From contig SBHH01000089.1 of NCBI GenBank assembly GCA_006226265.1, positions 1 to 11,050 on the forward strand: a stretch of 11,050 bases of DNA, in the 5' to 3' direction. This stretch comes from Alphaproteobacteria bacterium (lineage in GTDB: Bacteria; Pseudomonadota; Alphaproteobacteria; Sneathiellales; Sneathiellaceae). Each line of letters opens with the position of its first letter. The stretch's first letter is position 1. The notes under the pieces were generated by a model. That model saw nothing but the letters and a program-made list of their open reading frames with translations. It was not told where the DNA came from and did no database searches. This document shows positions 1 to 9,804 of the stretch, in pieces. The translations under genes were made by a program, and so were the position numbers.

Positions 1-521
1 GTATGGGAGCCGATCAGCTTGGCAATCACCTTGCCGTGCCCGACGAGGAAGGCGGCTGCGCCATCGCCCGTGGTGAATTCAAGCGGGCTTGCCGCTTTGG
101 TCTCGCGTTTCTCTGCTGTCGTATAGAGGATCGGATCGCCGCCCGCTTGCGCAACCTGCAGGGCAACCGCAAGGCCCGCGCTGCCCGCGCGCTGAGAGGA
201 GCTGAAATCGAGGGTCTGAAGACCGGATTTCAGATTGAGCGCATCGGCGACAATGCCAGCATTCTGCCGGTCGAGAAACGGGAAGGTGGTGGAGGCCATG
301 TAAACAGCCGACAGGGCATTCCGGTCATAATCGCCAAGGCAGTCGCGTGCCGCCTCGACCGCCATGGTCACGCTGTCCTCATCCCAGTTCGCCATCGACC
401 GTTCGCCCTTGGCGAGGCCGCCGAGGCCGGGGTTGAACCAGCTATGTGCCCTGGCAATTTCACTTCGCTGCAATCGGCTTTGGGGGATATATCCGCCATA
501 GGCCAATATTCCTACGTCCAT
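1..521 (-). CDS. HMG-CoA synthase / ketoacyl-synthase-III-like protein (thiolase fold), 5' part only
   Basis: The gene starts at ATG 521 and runs off the left edge after 173 codons. An AAGGAG ribosome site (plus-strand 531-536) lies about 9 nt before the start. The N-terminus (MDVGILAYGGYIPQ) and the FTTGDGAAAFLVG stretch (residues 149-161) are typical of the first half of the HMG-CoA synthase/KAS III thiolase superfamily, which condenses or cleaves acyl-CoA substrates. The element that should carry the nucleophilic Cys reads RAGSAGLAVAL (111-121), which puts Ser114 at the Cys position. The region that carries the catalytic Glu in HMG-CoA synthase reads ASTT (77-80), without Glu. It is therefore unlikely to be an ordinary HMG-CoA synthase. 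It may belong to the thiolase-like proteins that work with OB-fold/DUF35 partners. It is divergent from the carboxylase operon, and a role in the same acyl-CoA pathway is inferred. The C-terminal half is not visible. Confidence 0.72.
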   Translation of the reverse strand, partial: MDVGILAYGGYIPQSRLQRSEIARAHSWFNPGLGGLAKGERSMANWDEDSVTMAVEAARDCLGDYDRNALSAVYMASTTFPFLDRQNAGIVADALNLKSGLQTLDFSSSQRAGSAGLAVALQVAQAGGDPILYTTAEKRETKAASPLEFTTGDGAAAFLVGHGKVIAKLIGSH

Positions 522-587
522 TTTTTAAGGCTCCTTTTTATTTGTTTTTAGTGCCGTTCCCGTTTCCGGAGACGATCAGTTTAGGCT

Positions 588-616
588 GTTATAAGGCGCA
601 AGGCCAGAATTTTCAG
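588..616 (-). promoter_or_regulatory. Putative sigma-70-type promoter of the thiolase-like gene
   Basis: Read on the minus strand, CTGAAA (616-611) and TATAAC (593-588) are separated by 17 bp. The resulting leader to ATG 521 would be about 60 nt. It lies about 150 bp from the operator at 763-776, so this unit may not share that control directly. This is pattern matching only. Confidence 0.4.
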
Positions 617-755
617 ACTTTCGGCGACAACTGTTGGGGCGGGGCTTTTCTTGTTCTTGTTTTTCGCCCTAAACTTTATTACGGCAGCATCGACCTTTGA
701 TCGCCAATCGCGCGGCCAATCCACCACTCAACGTCTTTTTAAATCAAGTTACGCA

Positions 756-784
756 TTGAAACATTCATTCATGAATGATAGTGT
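756..784 (+). promoter_or_regulatory. Putative promoter of the carboxylase operon
   Basis: TTGAAA (756-761) and TAGTGT (779-784) are spaced by 17 bp, and the palindromic operator fills the spacer. The -10 is weak on its own. However, the same operator-to--10 arrangement (ATGAATG, one base, TAGTRT) recurs at the right edge of the window before the dehydrogenase operon, which supports it. A repressor bound here would block RNA polymerase. The inferred start near 790 gives a leader of about 175 nt. Confidence 0.5.
763..776. promoter_or_regulatory. Palindromic operator ATTCAT-TC-ATGAAT (copy 1)
   Basis: The half-sites ATTCAT and ATGAAT flank a 2-bp centre. An overlapping, slightly shifted 14-bp perfect palindrome (TCATTCATGAATGA, 765-778) shares the same bases. 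It sits between the -35 and -10 of the carboxylase operon promoter. A copy differing in one of 14 bases lies at 11037-11050, at the same distance (9.5 bp from centre to -10) from the other operon's -10. Size and symmetry suit a dimeric repressor such as a TetR-family acyl-CoA-responsive regulator. The regulator itself is not in the window and its family is a guess. Confidence 0.65.
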
Positions 785-953
785 ATTTTGGAAGACAAAT
801 GCAATCCGTTTTTCGTCCGTCCGGAATTAGGGGGAGGGAAGCGGAAATCCCGGCCGGGCAGGAAAAGGGAAAAGCCAATTCCGCGCGAATTTGACTTTTT
901 TCCTAAACCACCGCTTCTGGCCATGGTATCGTATAAGAAAAACAAGAATGTGC

Positions 954-957
954 GGAG
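954..957 (+). promoter_or_regulatory. Shine-Dalgarno GGAG that decides the carboxyltransferase start
   Basis: GGAG lies 8 nt before ATG 966. The open frame extends further upstream to a TTG at 891. That extra 25-residue segment (MTFFLNHRFWPWY...) has no ribosome site I can see and does not look like the family N-terminus. Residues from MTAFASKIV onward do. The start at 966 is therefore preferred. Confidence 0.7.
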
Positions 958-965
958 ATCACCAA

Positions 966-2588
966 ATGACAGCCTTTGCCTCAAAAATCGTCTCTTCATC
1001 CGACGCTTTCGCGACCAACCGGGCGGAAATGCTGGCGCTGGTAGGTGAGCTTCACACGTTAAAGGACCGCGCCCGTGCCCTGTCGGAGCGCCGCCGCCCG
1101 AGGTTCGAGGAACGCGGACAACTGACACCGCGTGAGCGGCTGATCCGCCTTCTCGATCCCGGCATGCCCTTTCTGGAGCTTTACGGCCTTGCCAATTTCT
1201 GCGTCGATACGACGGACCGGGAGAAGAGCATTCCGGGCGCAAGTCTGCTGGCGGGAATCGGCTTTATCAAGGGCGTCCGCTGCATGATCTGCGCGAGCGA
1301 TAGCGGCATCAATGCGGGGGCAATGACCCAGCGGACCGGCGAGAAAATGCGCTTTTGCCAAGACATGGCGCTTGATAAGAAGCTTCCTTTCGTTCATCTC
1401 GTGGAAAGCGCGGGCGCCAATCTGCTGCAATATCAGGTGGAATCCTGGGCGCGGGGCGGCGGCGGGTTTCAGCGGCTTGCGAAATTGAGCGCGGCGGGTA
1501 TTCCGACCCTTGTGGTGCTGCATGGTCCTTCGACTGCAGGCGGCGCCTATTTCCCCGGTATGAGCGATTATGTCATCGGCATCAAGGGGCGGGGGCGGGC
1601 CTCCCTCGGCGGGGCGGCGCTCGTCCGCGCGGCGACCGGCGAGATATCAGATGAGGAGGAATTGGCAGGCTCCGAGATGCATGCGACGAAAACCGGCCTT
1701 GTCGAATATCTCGCCGAGGACGACGCACATGGCCTTTTGGTCGCACGGGAGGTCATCGGCCGCCTTGACTGGAACAAGAATTGCCCACGCCCGCATTTAA
1801 AGGTTTTCAAGGAACCGCTTTATGATCCCGAGGAAATCGCGGGCGTCGTGCCGGTCGATTATCGCCGCCCCTACGATGTGCGCGAAGTGGTTGCGCGTCT
1901 CGTTGACGGATCGGAATTTGAAGATTTCAAACCGGGCTACGGCTCCACCCTCGTCTGCCTACAGGCGAGCATTTATGGCCATGCCGTCGGGATTGTTGGC
2001 AATAACGGGCCGATCGATCCGGATGGCGCGGCGAAGGGCGGACAGTTCTTCCAGCTCTGCGATCAGGCGGATATCCCGCTTGTCTTCCTCAACAACATCA
2101 CCGGCTATATGGTCGGCAAGGAATATGAACAGAAGGGCATGATCAAGCATGGATCGAAGATGATTCAGGCCGTCTCCAACGTGCGGGTGCCGAAACTGAC
2201 CCTTTATATCGGCGCGAGCTTCGGTGCGGGTAACTATGGCATGGGTGGTTATGCCTATGAGCCGGATTTCCTCTTTGCCTGGCCGAATGCGAAAACCGGC
2301 GTGATGGGCGGGGAGCAGGCTGCCCTGACCATGGATCAGGTGGCGCGAAGCGGCGCGGAACGAAAGGGCCAGCCGGTCGATGAAGAAGCGCTCGCCAAGC
2401 AGAAGGAACGCCTGATCAATCACTTCGACAGCCAGGCCGATGCCTTCTATACCTCCGGCCGTCTGCTCGATCACGGGGTGATTGATCCCCGCGACAGCCG
2501 GAAAGTTCTGGGCTTTGCGCTGCAGACCTGCTGGGAGGCGCGCAACAGGAAGCTGCAGCCGAACAGCTTCGGTGTTGGCCGTCTGTAA
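966..2588 (+). CDS. Acyl-CoA carboxylase beta (carboxyltransferase) subunit, geranyl-CoA/methylcrotonyl-CoA carboxylase type (AtuC/MccB-like)
   Basis: This 540-residue subunit has the usual length for the MCC/GCC beta family. It would transfer CO2 from carboxybiotin to an enoyl-CoA in an alpha6beta6 cytosolic complex with the product of the next gene. Both crotonase-like halves are present. The first has the oxyanion-hole segment STAGGAY (189-195). The second has NITGYMVG (377-384) and GASFGAGNYGMGG (416-428). The MCC segment DHFGRIFYN aligns by eye with RGGGGFQR (163-170), which puts Gly164 at the Phe of DHF. A Phe-to-Gly change is the published distinction between MCC and geranyl-CoA carboxylase, so a larger acyl group is suggested. 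It is the first gene of a four-gene operon, with 43 nt to the next gene. Propionyl-CoA carboxylase is unlikely. Methylcrotonyl-CoA carboxylase remains possible. Confidence 0.88.
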   Translation: MTAFASKIVSSSDAFATNRAEMLALVGELHTLKDRARALSERRRPRFEERGQLTPRERLIRLLDPGMPFLELYGLANFCVDTTDREKSIPGASLLAGIGFIKGVRCMICASDSGINAGAMTQRTGEKMRFCQDMALDKKLPFVHLVESAGANLLQYQVESWARGGGGFQRLAKLSAAGIPTLVVLHGPSTAGGAYFPGMSDYVIGIKGRGRASLGGAALVRAATGEISDEEELAGSEMHATKTGLVEYLAEDDAHGLLVAREVIGRLDWNKNCPRPHLKVFKEPLYDPEEIAGVVPVDYRRPYDVREVVARLVDGSEFEDFKPGYGSTLVCLQASIYGHAVGIVGNNGPIDPDGAAKGGQFFQLCDQADIPLVFLNNITGYMVGKEYEQKGMIKHGSKMIQAVSNVRVPKLTLYIGASFGAGNYGMGGYAYEPDFLFAWPNAKTGVMGGEQAALTMDQVARSGAERKGQPVDEEALAKQKERLINHFDSQADAFYTSGRLLDHGVIDPRDSRKVLGFALQTCWEARNRKLQPNSFGVGRL

Positions 2589-2631
2589 GAAATCCGATGA
2601 ATAATAACGATAAAAATGCAGGATTCCCGTC

Positions 2632-4626
2632 ATGAGAAAATTCAACAGCATACTGGTCGCTAACCGGGGCGAGATCGCGGTCCGGGTCATGCGGACGGCG
2701 AAAAGCCTTGGATACCGGACGGTTGCCGTCTATTCGGAGGCCGATGCCGGTGCGCCGCATGTCGCCATGGCGGATGAGGCGGTTTTGATCGGCCCAGCGC
2801 CGGTCGGGCAATCCTATCTTGATATGACGCGGATATTGAAGGCAGCCGAGGAAACGGGGGCCGAGGCCATCCATCCGGGATATGGTTTCCTCTCGGAAAA
2901 CGCGGAATTTGCCCGTGCTTGCGAGAAAGCGGGCCTCGTCTTTATCGGTCCGACCAGCGAGGCGATTGACCTCATGGGCAACAAGGCGGCGGCCAAACGC
3001 CGCATGATCGAGGCGGGCGTCCCTTGCGTTCCAGGCTATGAGGACAAGGACCAGTCCGATGAGGCTTTTATCTCGGCGTCGGAAAAAATCGGCTTTCCGA
3101 TCATGGTGAAGGCCGCGGCGGGCGGCGGCGGGCGCGGCATGCGCCTTGTCCATGCGGCGAAGGATTTGCCTGCGGCGCTTTCCTCTGCAAAGTCAGAGGC
3201 GCTGAATGCCTTTGGCTCGGATGAGTTGATCCTCGAAAAGGCGATTATCGAGCCTCGCCATGTCGAGCTGCAGGTTTTTGCGGACAGCCATGGCAATGTC
3301 ATTCATCTGGGCGAGCGGGACTGTTCCGTCCAGCGGCGGCATCAGAAGGTGGTGGAAGAGGCCCCCTGTCCCGTGATGACGGAAGAGCTTCGGGGAAAAA
3401 TGGGTGCGGCGGCGATCGAGGCCGCGCGCAGTATCGGCTATCGCGGGGCGGGCACGGTCGAATTCCTGCTCGACGCCGCGGGTAACTTCTATTTCCTTGA
3501 AATGAATACCCGCCTACAGGTGGAGCATCCGGTGACGGAATTGGTGACGGGGCTTGATCTCGTCGCACTCCAGCTAAAGATTGCCAATGACGATCCGCTT
3601 GGGATGACGCAGGAAGATGTGCGCCTTTCGGGCCATGCCATCGAAGTCCGGCTTTATGCGGAAGACCCGGCGCAGGATTTCCTTCCCTGTACGGGGCGGA
3701 TCACCAACTGGATCCCGGCGGAAGGAGACGATGTGCGCTTCGATGCCGGTATTGTCGAAGGGCAGGAAATCTCCCCCTTCTATGATCCGATGATTGCGAA
3801 AGTCATTGCCTATGGTGAAAGCCGGGAGGTGGCGCGCCACCGTCTGATCGAAGCCTTGAAGAGAACGGTGCTCTTCGGTCTCACCACCAACCGGGGCTTT
3901 TTGATTGATATTCTGGCCAAGGAGAAATTTGCCGATGGCGGTGCAACGACCGCCTTTATCGGGGAAGAGTTTACGGAGGGCGACCTTGCGGACGCTGTTC
4001 CCGATGCGCCCTCGATGGCCATGGCCGCCGTCCTTCAGTACCGGATCGAGCGGGACCGGACCCTTGCCAATACCGTGTTTGTGACCGAAGGGCTGCTTGA
4101 CTGGTCGAATGGCGGGGCGCTCATCACCCATTACGCCTATCAGGCGGGGGATGAAAAAGTGGATGTCGCCGTCTCCCCCCAGCGGGACGGCAGCTATCTT
4201 GTGGCGGCCGGGGAGGCGGAACTCTCCGTCGAGGTGCTCTCGCAAGGCGCGTCAACGGCGCTGATACGTGTCGATGGCCGTCGCCATCATGTCCAGTTCG
4301 CGGCGCCGTCCGACAGCCTTCTTGAATTTGCGGAAAGCGGTAAGGCACTCCGTTTCACCAATCTGATTGCGCTTGCGGCCTCCGCCGAAGCGGGACCGGC
4401 GGGTGGCCGCATTACCGCGCCGATGCATGGCACGATCATCGAGGTTTTTGTCTCCGAAGGCGATCAGGTGGAGCCGGGCACGCGCCTTGCGGTGCTGGAA
4501 GCCATGAAAATGCAGCATGATATCATCGCCGAAGTGCCAGGCGTGGTTCAGCTTGTCGCGGCGGTCAAGGCCGCGCAGGTCGCCGTAGATGCGCTGCTTT
4601 TCGAAATCGAGACGGCCGCAGAATAA
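2632..4626 (+). CDS. Acyl-CoA carboxylase alpha subunit: biotin carboxylase plus biotin carrier domain (AtuF/MccA-like)
   Basis: This 664-residue protein makes carboxybiotin from bicarbonate and ATP and presents it to the beta subunit encoded upstream. It opens with the biotin carboxylase N-domain (SILVANRGEIAVRVMRTA, 6-23). The ATP-grasp glycine-rich loop is VKAAAGGGGRGM (159-170). RDCSVQRRHQK (229-239) and the catalytic segment EMNTRLQVEHPVTE (290-303) follow. A linker/BT-type region of about 200 residues leads to the C-terminal biotinyl domain with EAMKM (623-627), where Lys626 is the expected biotinylation site. Length and order match MCC/GCC alpha subunits; a free-standing acetyl-CoA carboxylase AccC lacks the carrier. 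An AGGA ribosome site lies 8 nt before the ATG, and the next gene follows after 23 nt. Biotin protein ligase must come from elsewhere. Substrate is set by the beta subunit. Confidence 0.92.
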   Translation: MRKFNSILVANRGEIAVRVMRTAKSLGYRTVAVYSEADAGAPHVAMADEAVLIGPAPVGQSYLDMTRILKAAEETGAEAIHPGYGFLSENAEFARACEKAGLVFIGPTSEAIDLMGNKAAAKRRMIEAGVPCVPGYEDKDQSDEAFISASEKIGFPIMVKAAAGGGGRGMRLVHAAKDLPAALSSAKSEALNAFGSDELILEKAIIEPRHVELQVFADSHGNVIHLGERDCSVQRRHQKVVEEAPCPVMTEELRGKMGAAAIEAARSIGYRGAGTVEFLLDAAGNFYFLEMNTRLQVEHPVTELVTGLDLVALQLKIANDDPLGMTQEDVRLSGHAIEVRLYAEDPAQDFLPCTGRITNWIPAEGDDVRFDAGIVEGQEISPFYDPMIAKVIAYGESREVARHRLIEALKRTVLFGLTTNRGFLIDILAKEKFADGGATTAFIGEEFTEGDLADAVPDAPSMAMAAVLQYRIERDRTLANTVFVTEGLLDWSNGGALITHYAYQAGDEKVDVAVSPQRDGSYLVAAGEAELSVEVLSQGASTALIRVDGRRHHVQFAAPSDSLLEFAESGKALRFTNLIALAASAEAGPAGGRITAPMHGTIIEVFVSEGDQVEPGTRLAVLEAMKMQHDIIAEVPGVVQLVAAVKAAQVAVDALLFEIETAAE

Positions 4627-4649
4627 AACGGGATTGGGGAAGGGATGTC

Positions 4650-5441
4650 ATGTTGAAGGAAGCCTATGATTTCCGGGATGAGAGCGAAGCGCTTTACAAC
4701 CTCGTGAAACCGCTCAATGCGGCGGATTATGATCGCAAGACCCTGTTCAACGACTGGACGATCAATGACGTGCTGCAGCATTTACATTTCTTCAACTATG
4801 CTGCCGATCTCACTCTGGTGGATGAGCCGGAATTTGTCCGTGTTTATGAGAAGCTTGTAAAGCTCCGCGAGAAATCCTCCTTCACCGAGGCGACGGATGT
4901 CCTGCTCGACGGGCTGAAAGGCCCCGAACTTCTTCAAACCTGGCATGATTATTATCATGAAATGGCGAACCGCTTTTATGAGGCCGATCCGAAGAAGCGC
5001 CTGAAATGGGCAGGCCCCAGCATGAGTGCGCGGTCCAGCATCTCCGCCCGGCTAATGGAAACCTGGGCCCATGCGCAGGAAATCTATGATCTTCTGGGCG
5101 TTCATCGCGAAAATCATGATCGTATCCGCAGCATCGCCATCATGGGCATGAATACCTTCGGATGGACTTTCCAGAATCGGGGGGAGGAAATTCCTTCGCC
5201 CGTCCCGCATGTGCGTCTCACCGCACCCTCCGGCGAAATCTGGGAATGGAATGTGGAGAACGAAACCGACCGGATCGAAGGCGCGGCGGAAGGCTTCTGC
5301 CAGGTCGTGACCCAGACCCGGAATGTAAAGGATACGGATTTGAAAGTCTCCGGTCCGATCGCCACCCGCTGGATGGAGGTCGCGCAATGCTTTGCGGGAC
5401 CTGCCCGCCTGCCGCCCGCCCCCGGAACCCGCCACGCCTGA
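4650..5441 (+). CDS. TIGR03084-family protein (DinB / mycothiol-dependent maleylpyruvate-isomerase-like fold)
   Basis: This 263-residue protein begins with a DinB-like four-helix N-terminal domain (WTINDVLQHLHFFN, 36-49) and contains RLMETWAHAQEIYDLLG (134-150). The likely metal triad is His44, Glu137 and His141. The Glu-x3-His spacing and the distance to the first His match, from memory, the zinc ligands of the Corynebacterium maleylpyruvate isomerase. The C-terminal part holds the TIGR03084 features: WTFQNRGEE (about 172-180), a LTAPSGEIWEW strand, an FCQVVTQ helix and a final VAQCFAGP. No signal peptide or membrane segment is seen. The reaction is unknown. A metal-dependent thiol or CoA-intermediate chemistry, or a binding role for the carboxylase pathway, is inferred only from its place between the carboxylase and FadH genes. 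A GAAGGG ribosome site precedes ATG 4650, and the next gene starts 12 nt after its stop. Confidence 0.78.
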   Translation: MLKEAYDFRDESEALYNLVKPLNAADYDRKTLFNDWTINDVLQHLHFFNYAADLTLVDEPEFVRVYEKLVKLREKSSFTEATDVLLDGLKGPELLQTWHDYYHEMANRFYEADPKKRLKWAGPSMSARSSISARLMETWAHAQEIYDLLGVHRENHDRIRSIAIMGMNTFGWTFQNRGEEIPSPVPHVRLTAPSGEIWEWNVENETDRIEGAAEGFCQVVTQTRNVKDTDLKVSGPIATRWMEVAQCFAGPARLPPAPGTRHA

Positions 5442-8566
<3,125 letters not shown>

Positions 8567-8570
8567 GCGT

Positions 8571-9782
8571 TTATTCCTTCTCGGCCCGAGGCTCACGCGG
8601 CATGCCGAGACCACGCTCGGAAATGATGTTCTTCTGTATTTGCGCCGTCCCACCGCCAATGATGAGGCCGAGATCATACATGTAAAGCTGCTGCCAGAAA
8701 TCATCGCGCGCGGCATCGGGAATGCCTTCGTAAAGGATACCGGCCTCCCCCATGATATCGATGGCGAGCGCATCGAGCTGGTGATTTAACTCGCAGCCGA
8801 TCAGTTTGCAGATCATATCGCCAAGCCCGGACCCGAGGCCGTCTCCGGCCCGGGTCATCAGCCGCATTTCATGAAGCCGCATGGACTGAACCCGTGCCTG
8901 CAAGCGGATGAAACGGTCGCGGAAGACGGGGCTCTTCGAGACGGGTTCGCCGTCCACCCGTTCCTCTTTCAGGAGGCGGGCGATCTTGTTCAGCCGGTCC
9001 TGCGACTGGGTGGCATTGGAGAGCATGCCGCGTTCATGCTTCAACGTGCTGTTGGCGACCTTCCATCCATTACCGCGCCCGCCAACGACGCAGGATTTCG
9101 GAACCCTGACATCGGTGAAGAAGACTTCGTTGAAGGAGGGATGGCCGGTCATGGTCTGAAGGGGACGGATTGCGATTCCCGGGGTATCCATCGGAAAGAT
9201 CAAATAGCTGATTCCCTGATATTTCGACGCCTCCGGCTCCGTCCGGACAAGACAGAAGATCATCTTCGCGATATGAGCGGAGGAGGTCCATATTTTCGAT
9301 CCATTGATGATGAAATTCTCCCCGTCCTCGTCGGCACGGGTCTGCAGGCTCGCAAGGTCGGACCCCGAATTAGGTTCTGAATAGCCCTGGCACCAGAATA
9401 TGTCGCCACGGATGGTGGGGGCGATCCATTCCTGCTTTTGAGCTTCTGTCCCATGCTCCAGCAGGGTCGGCACCAGCATAGAAATTCCCTGATTGAGAAG
9501 GGTCTGCGGCAGGCCTGCGTTGAAAAATTCTTCGGCAATGATGCGGTTTTTGAGAATATCCTCCGATGCGCCGAAGCCGCCATATTCCTTCGGGATAGTG
9601 CGGCAGGCATAGCCTTGCTCGACCAGCAGGCGTTGCCAGTTCCGTACCGCTTCGGAATAGCGGCGCGGCTGCATTCGATAGGACTGCGTTGTATCCTCCG
9701 GCGCTTCATCCTTGTGACCGGCAATAAACTGCCGGACTTCTTCACGGAATGCCCGGTGTTCCGCGCGGTCGGTCAAATCCAT
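8571..9782 (-). CDS. Acyl-CoA dehydrogenase, catalytic subunit of a likely heteromeric enzyme
   Basis: This 403-residue flavoprotein of acyl-CoA dehydrogenase type removes the alpha,beta hydrogens of an acyl-CoA and passes electrons to ETF. The ATG at 9782 has a GGGAGG ribosome site 7 nt upstream, and the gene starts 22 nt after the previous stop. The N-terminal helical domain contains YGGFGAS (67-73). The FAD/substrate signature QGYSEPNSGSDLASLQT lies at 132-148. NGSKIWTSSAH (160-170) is the usual barrel strand. The helix-G segment LKHERGML (247-254) supplies a Glu (250) at the catalytic position used by isovaleryl-CoA-type and many heteromeric enzymes. The C-terminal alternative site reads IIGGGTAQIQ (374-383), with Gly for Glu. 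The flexible insertion around 270-290 is typical of the larger FadE partner. Pairing with the downstream 360-residue protein is inferred from adjacency and complementary active sites. Confidence 0.88.
   Translation of the reverse strand: MDLTDRAEHRAFREEVRQFIAGHKDEAPEDTTQSYRMQPRRYSEAVRNWQRLLVEQGYACRTIPKEYGGFGASEDILKNRIIAEEFFNAGLPQTLLNQGISMLVPTLLEHGTEAQKQEWIAPTIRGDIFWCQGYSEPNSGSDLASLQTRADEDGENFIINGSKIWTSSAHIAKMIFCLVRTEPEASKYQGISYLIFPMDTPGIAIRPLQTMTGHPSFNEVFFTDVRVPKSCVVGGRGNGWKVANSTLKHERGMLSNATQSQDRLNKIARLLKEERVDGEPVSKSPVFRDRFIRLQARVQSMRLHEMRLMTRAGDGLGSGLGDMICKLIGCELNHQLDALAIDIMGEAGILYEGIPDAARDDFWQQLYMYDLGLIIGGGTAQIQKNIISERGLGMPREPRAEKE
8575..8580 (-). promoter_or_regulatory. Shine-Dalgarno GAAGGA that decides the start of the 360-residue dehydrogenase
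   Basis: GAAGGA on the minus strand lies 8 nt before ATG 8566 and inside the last codons of the preceding dehydrogenase gene. The reading frame is open upstream to 8773, so the site is what fixes the start at MYFGLSEEQ. The arrangement suggests coupled translation of the two subunits. Confidence 0.65.
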
Positions 9783-9804
9783 GATGCAGCCTCCCTGCCT
9801 TTAC

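Larger units (their letters stand above)
522..965. other. 444-bp divergent intergenic region (two promoters, one operator)
   Basis: No credible gene lies here. The region is more AT-rich than its surroundings. It holds the ribosome site and a plausible promoter of the leftward thiolase-like gene (588-616). It also holds a palindromic operator (763-776) inside a rightward promoter (756-784), followed by a leader of about 175 nt to the carboxyltransferase start. Within the leader, CGGAATT (822-828) and AATTCCG (877-883) could pair across a long loop. I see no recognised riboswitch and no clear intrinsic terminator. Confidence 0.7.

Noticed and set aside
3..551. 182-codon open frame on the plus strand
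   Set aside because: It mirrors the minus-strand thiolase-like gene, which has a good ribosome site and a recognisable fold signature.
799..894. 31-codon upstream frame in the carboxylase leader
   Set aside because: A GGAAG lies 4 nt before its ATG, but the predicted transcript start would fall almost on it, the peptide has no telling composition, and nothing shows translation.
891..937. Alternative promoter with TTGACT (891-896) and TATAAG (932-937)
   Set aside because: The spacing of 35 bp is far too long for a sigma-70 promoter, and no better partner is in place for either hexamer.
891..965. 25-residue N-terminal extension of the carboxyltransferase from a TTG start
   Set aside because: No ribosome site is visible for it, and the GGAG before ATG 966 gives the family-like N-terminus.
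788..1048. 86-codon plus-strand frame starting with TTG
   Set aside because: It overlaps the true carboxyltransferase start in another frame and its sequence is basic, low-quality and without motif.
1959..3153. Two overlapping minus-strand open frames of about 245 codons each
   Set aside because: Both are antisense to the carboxylase subunits, whose catalytic motifs are intact.
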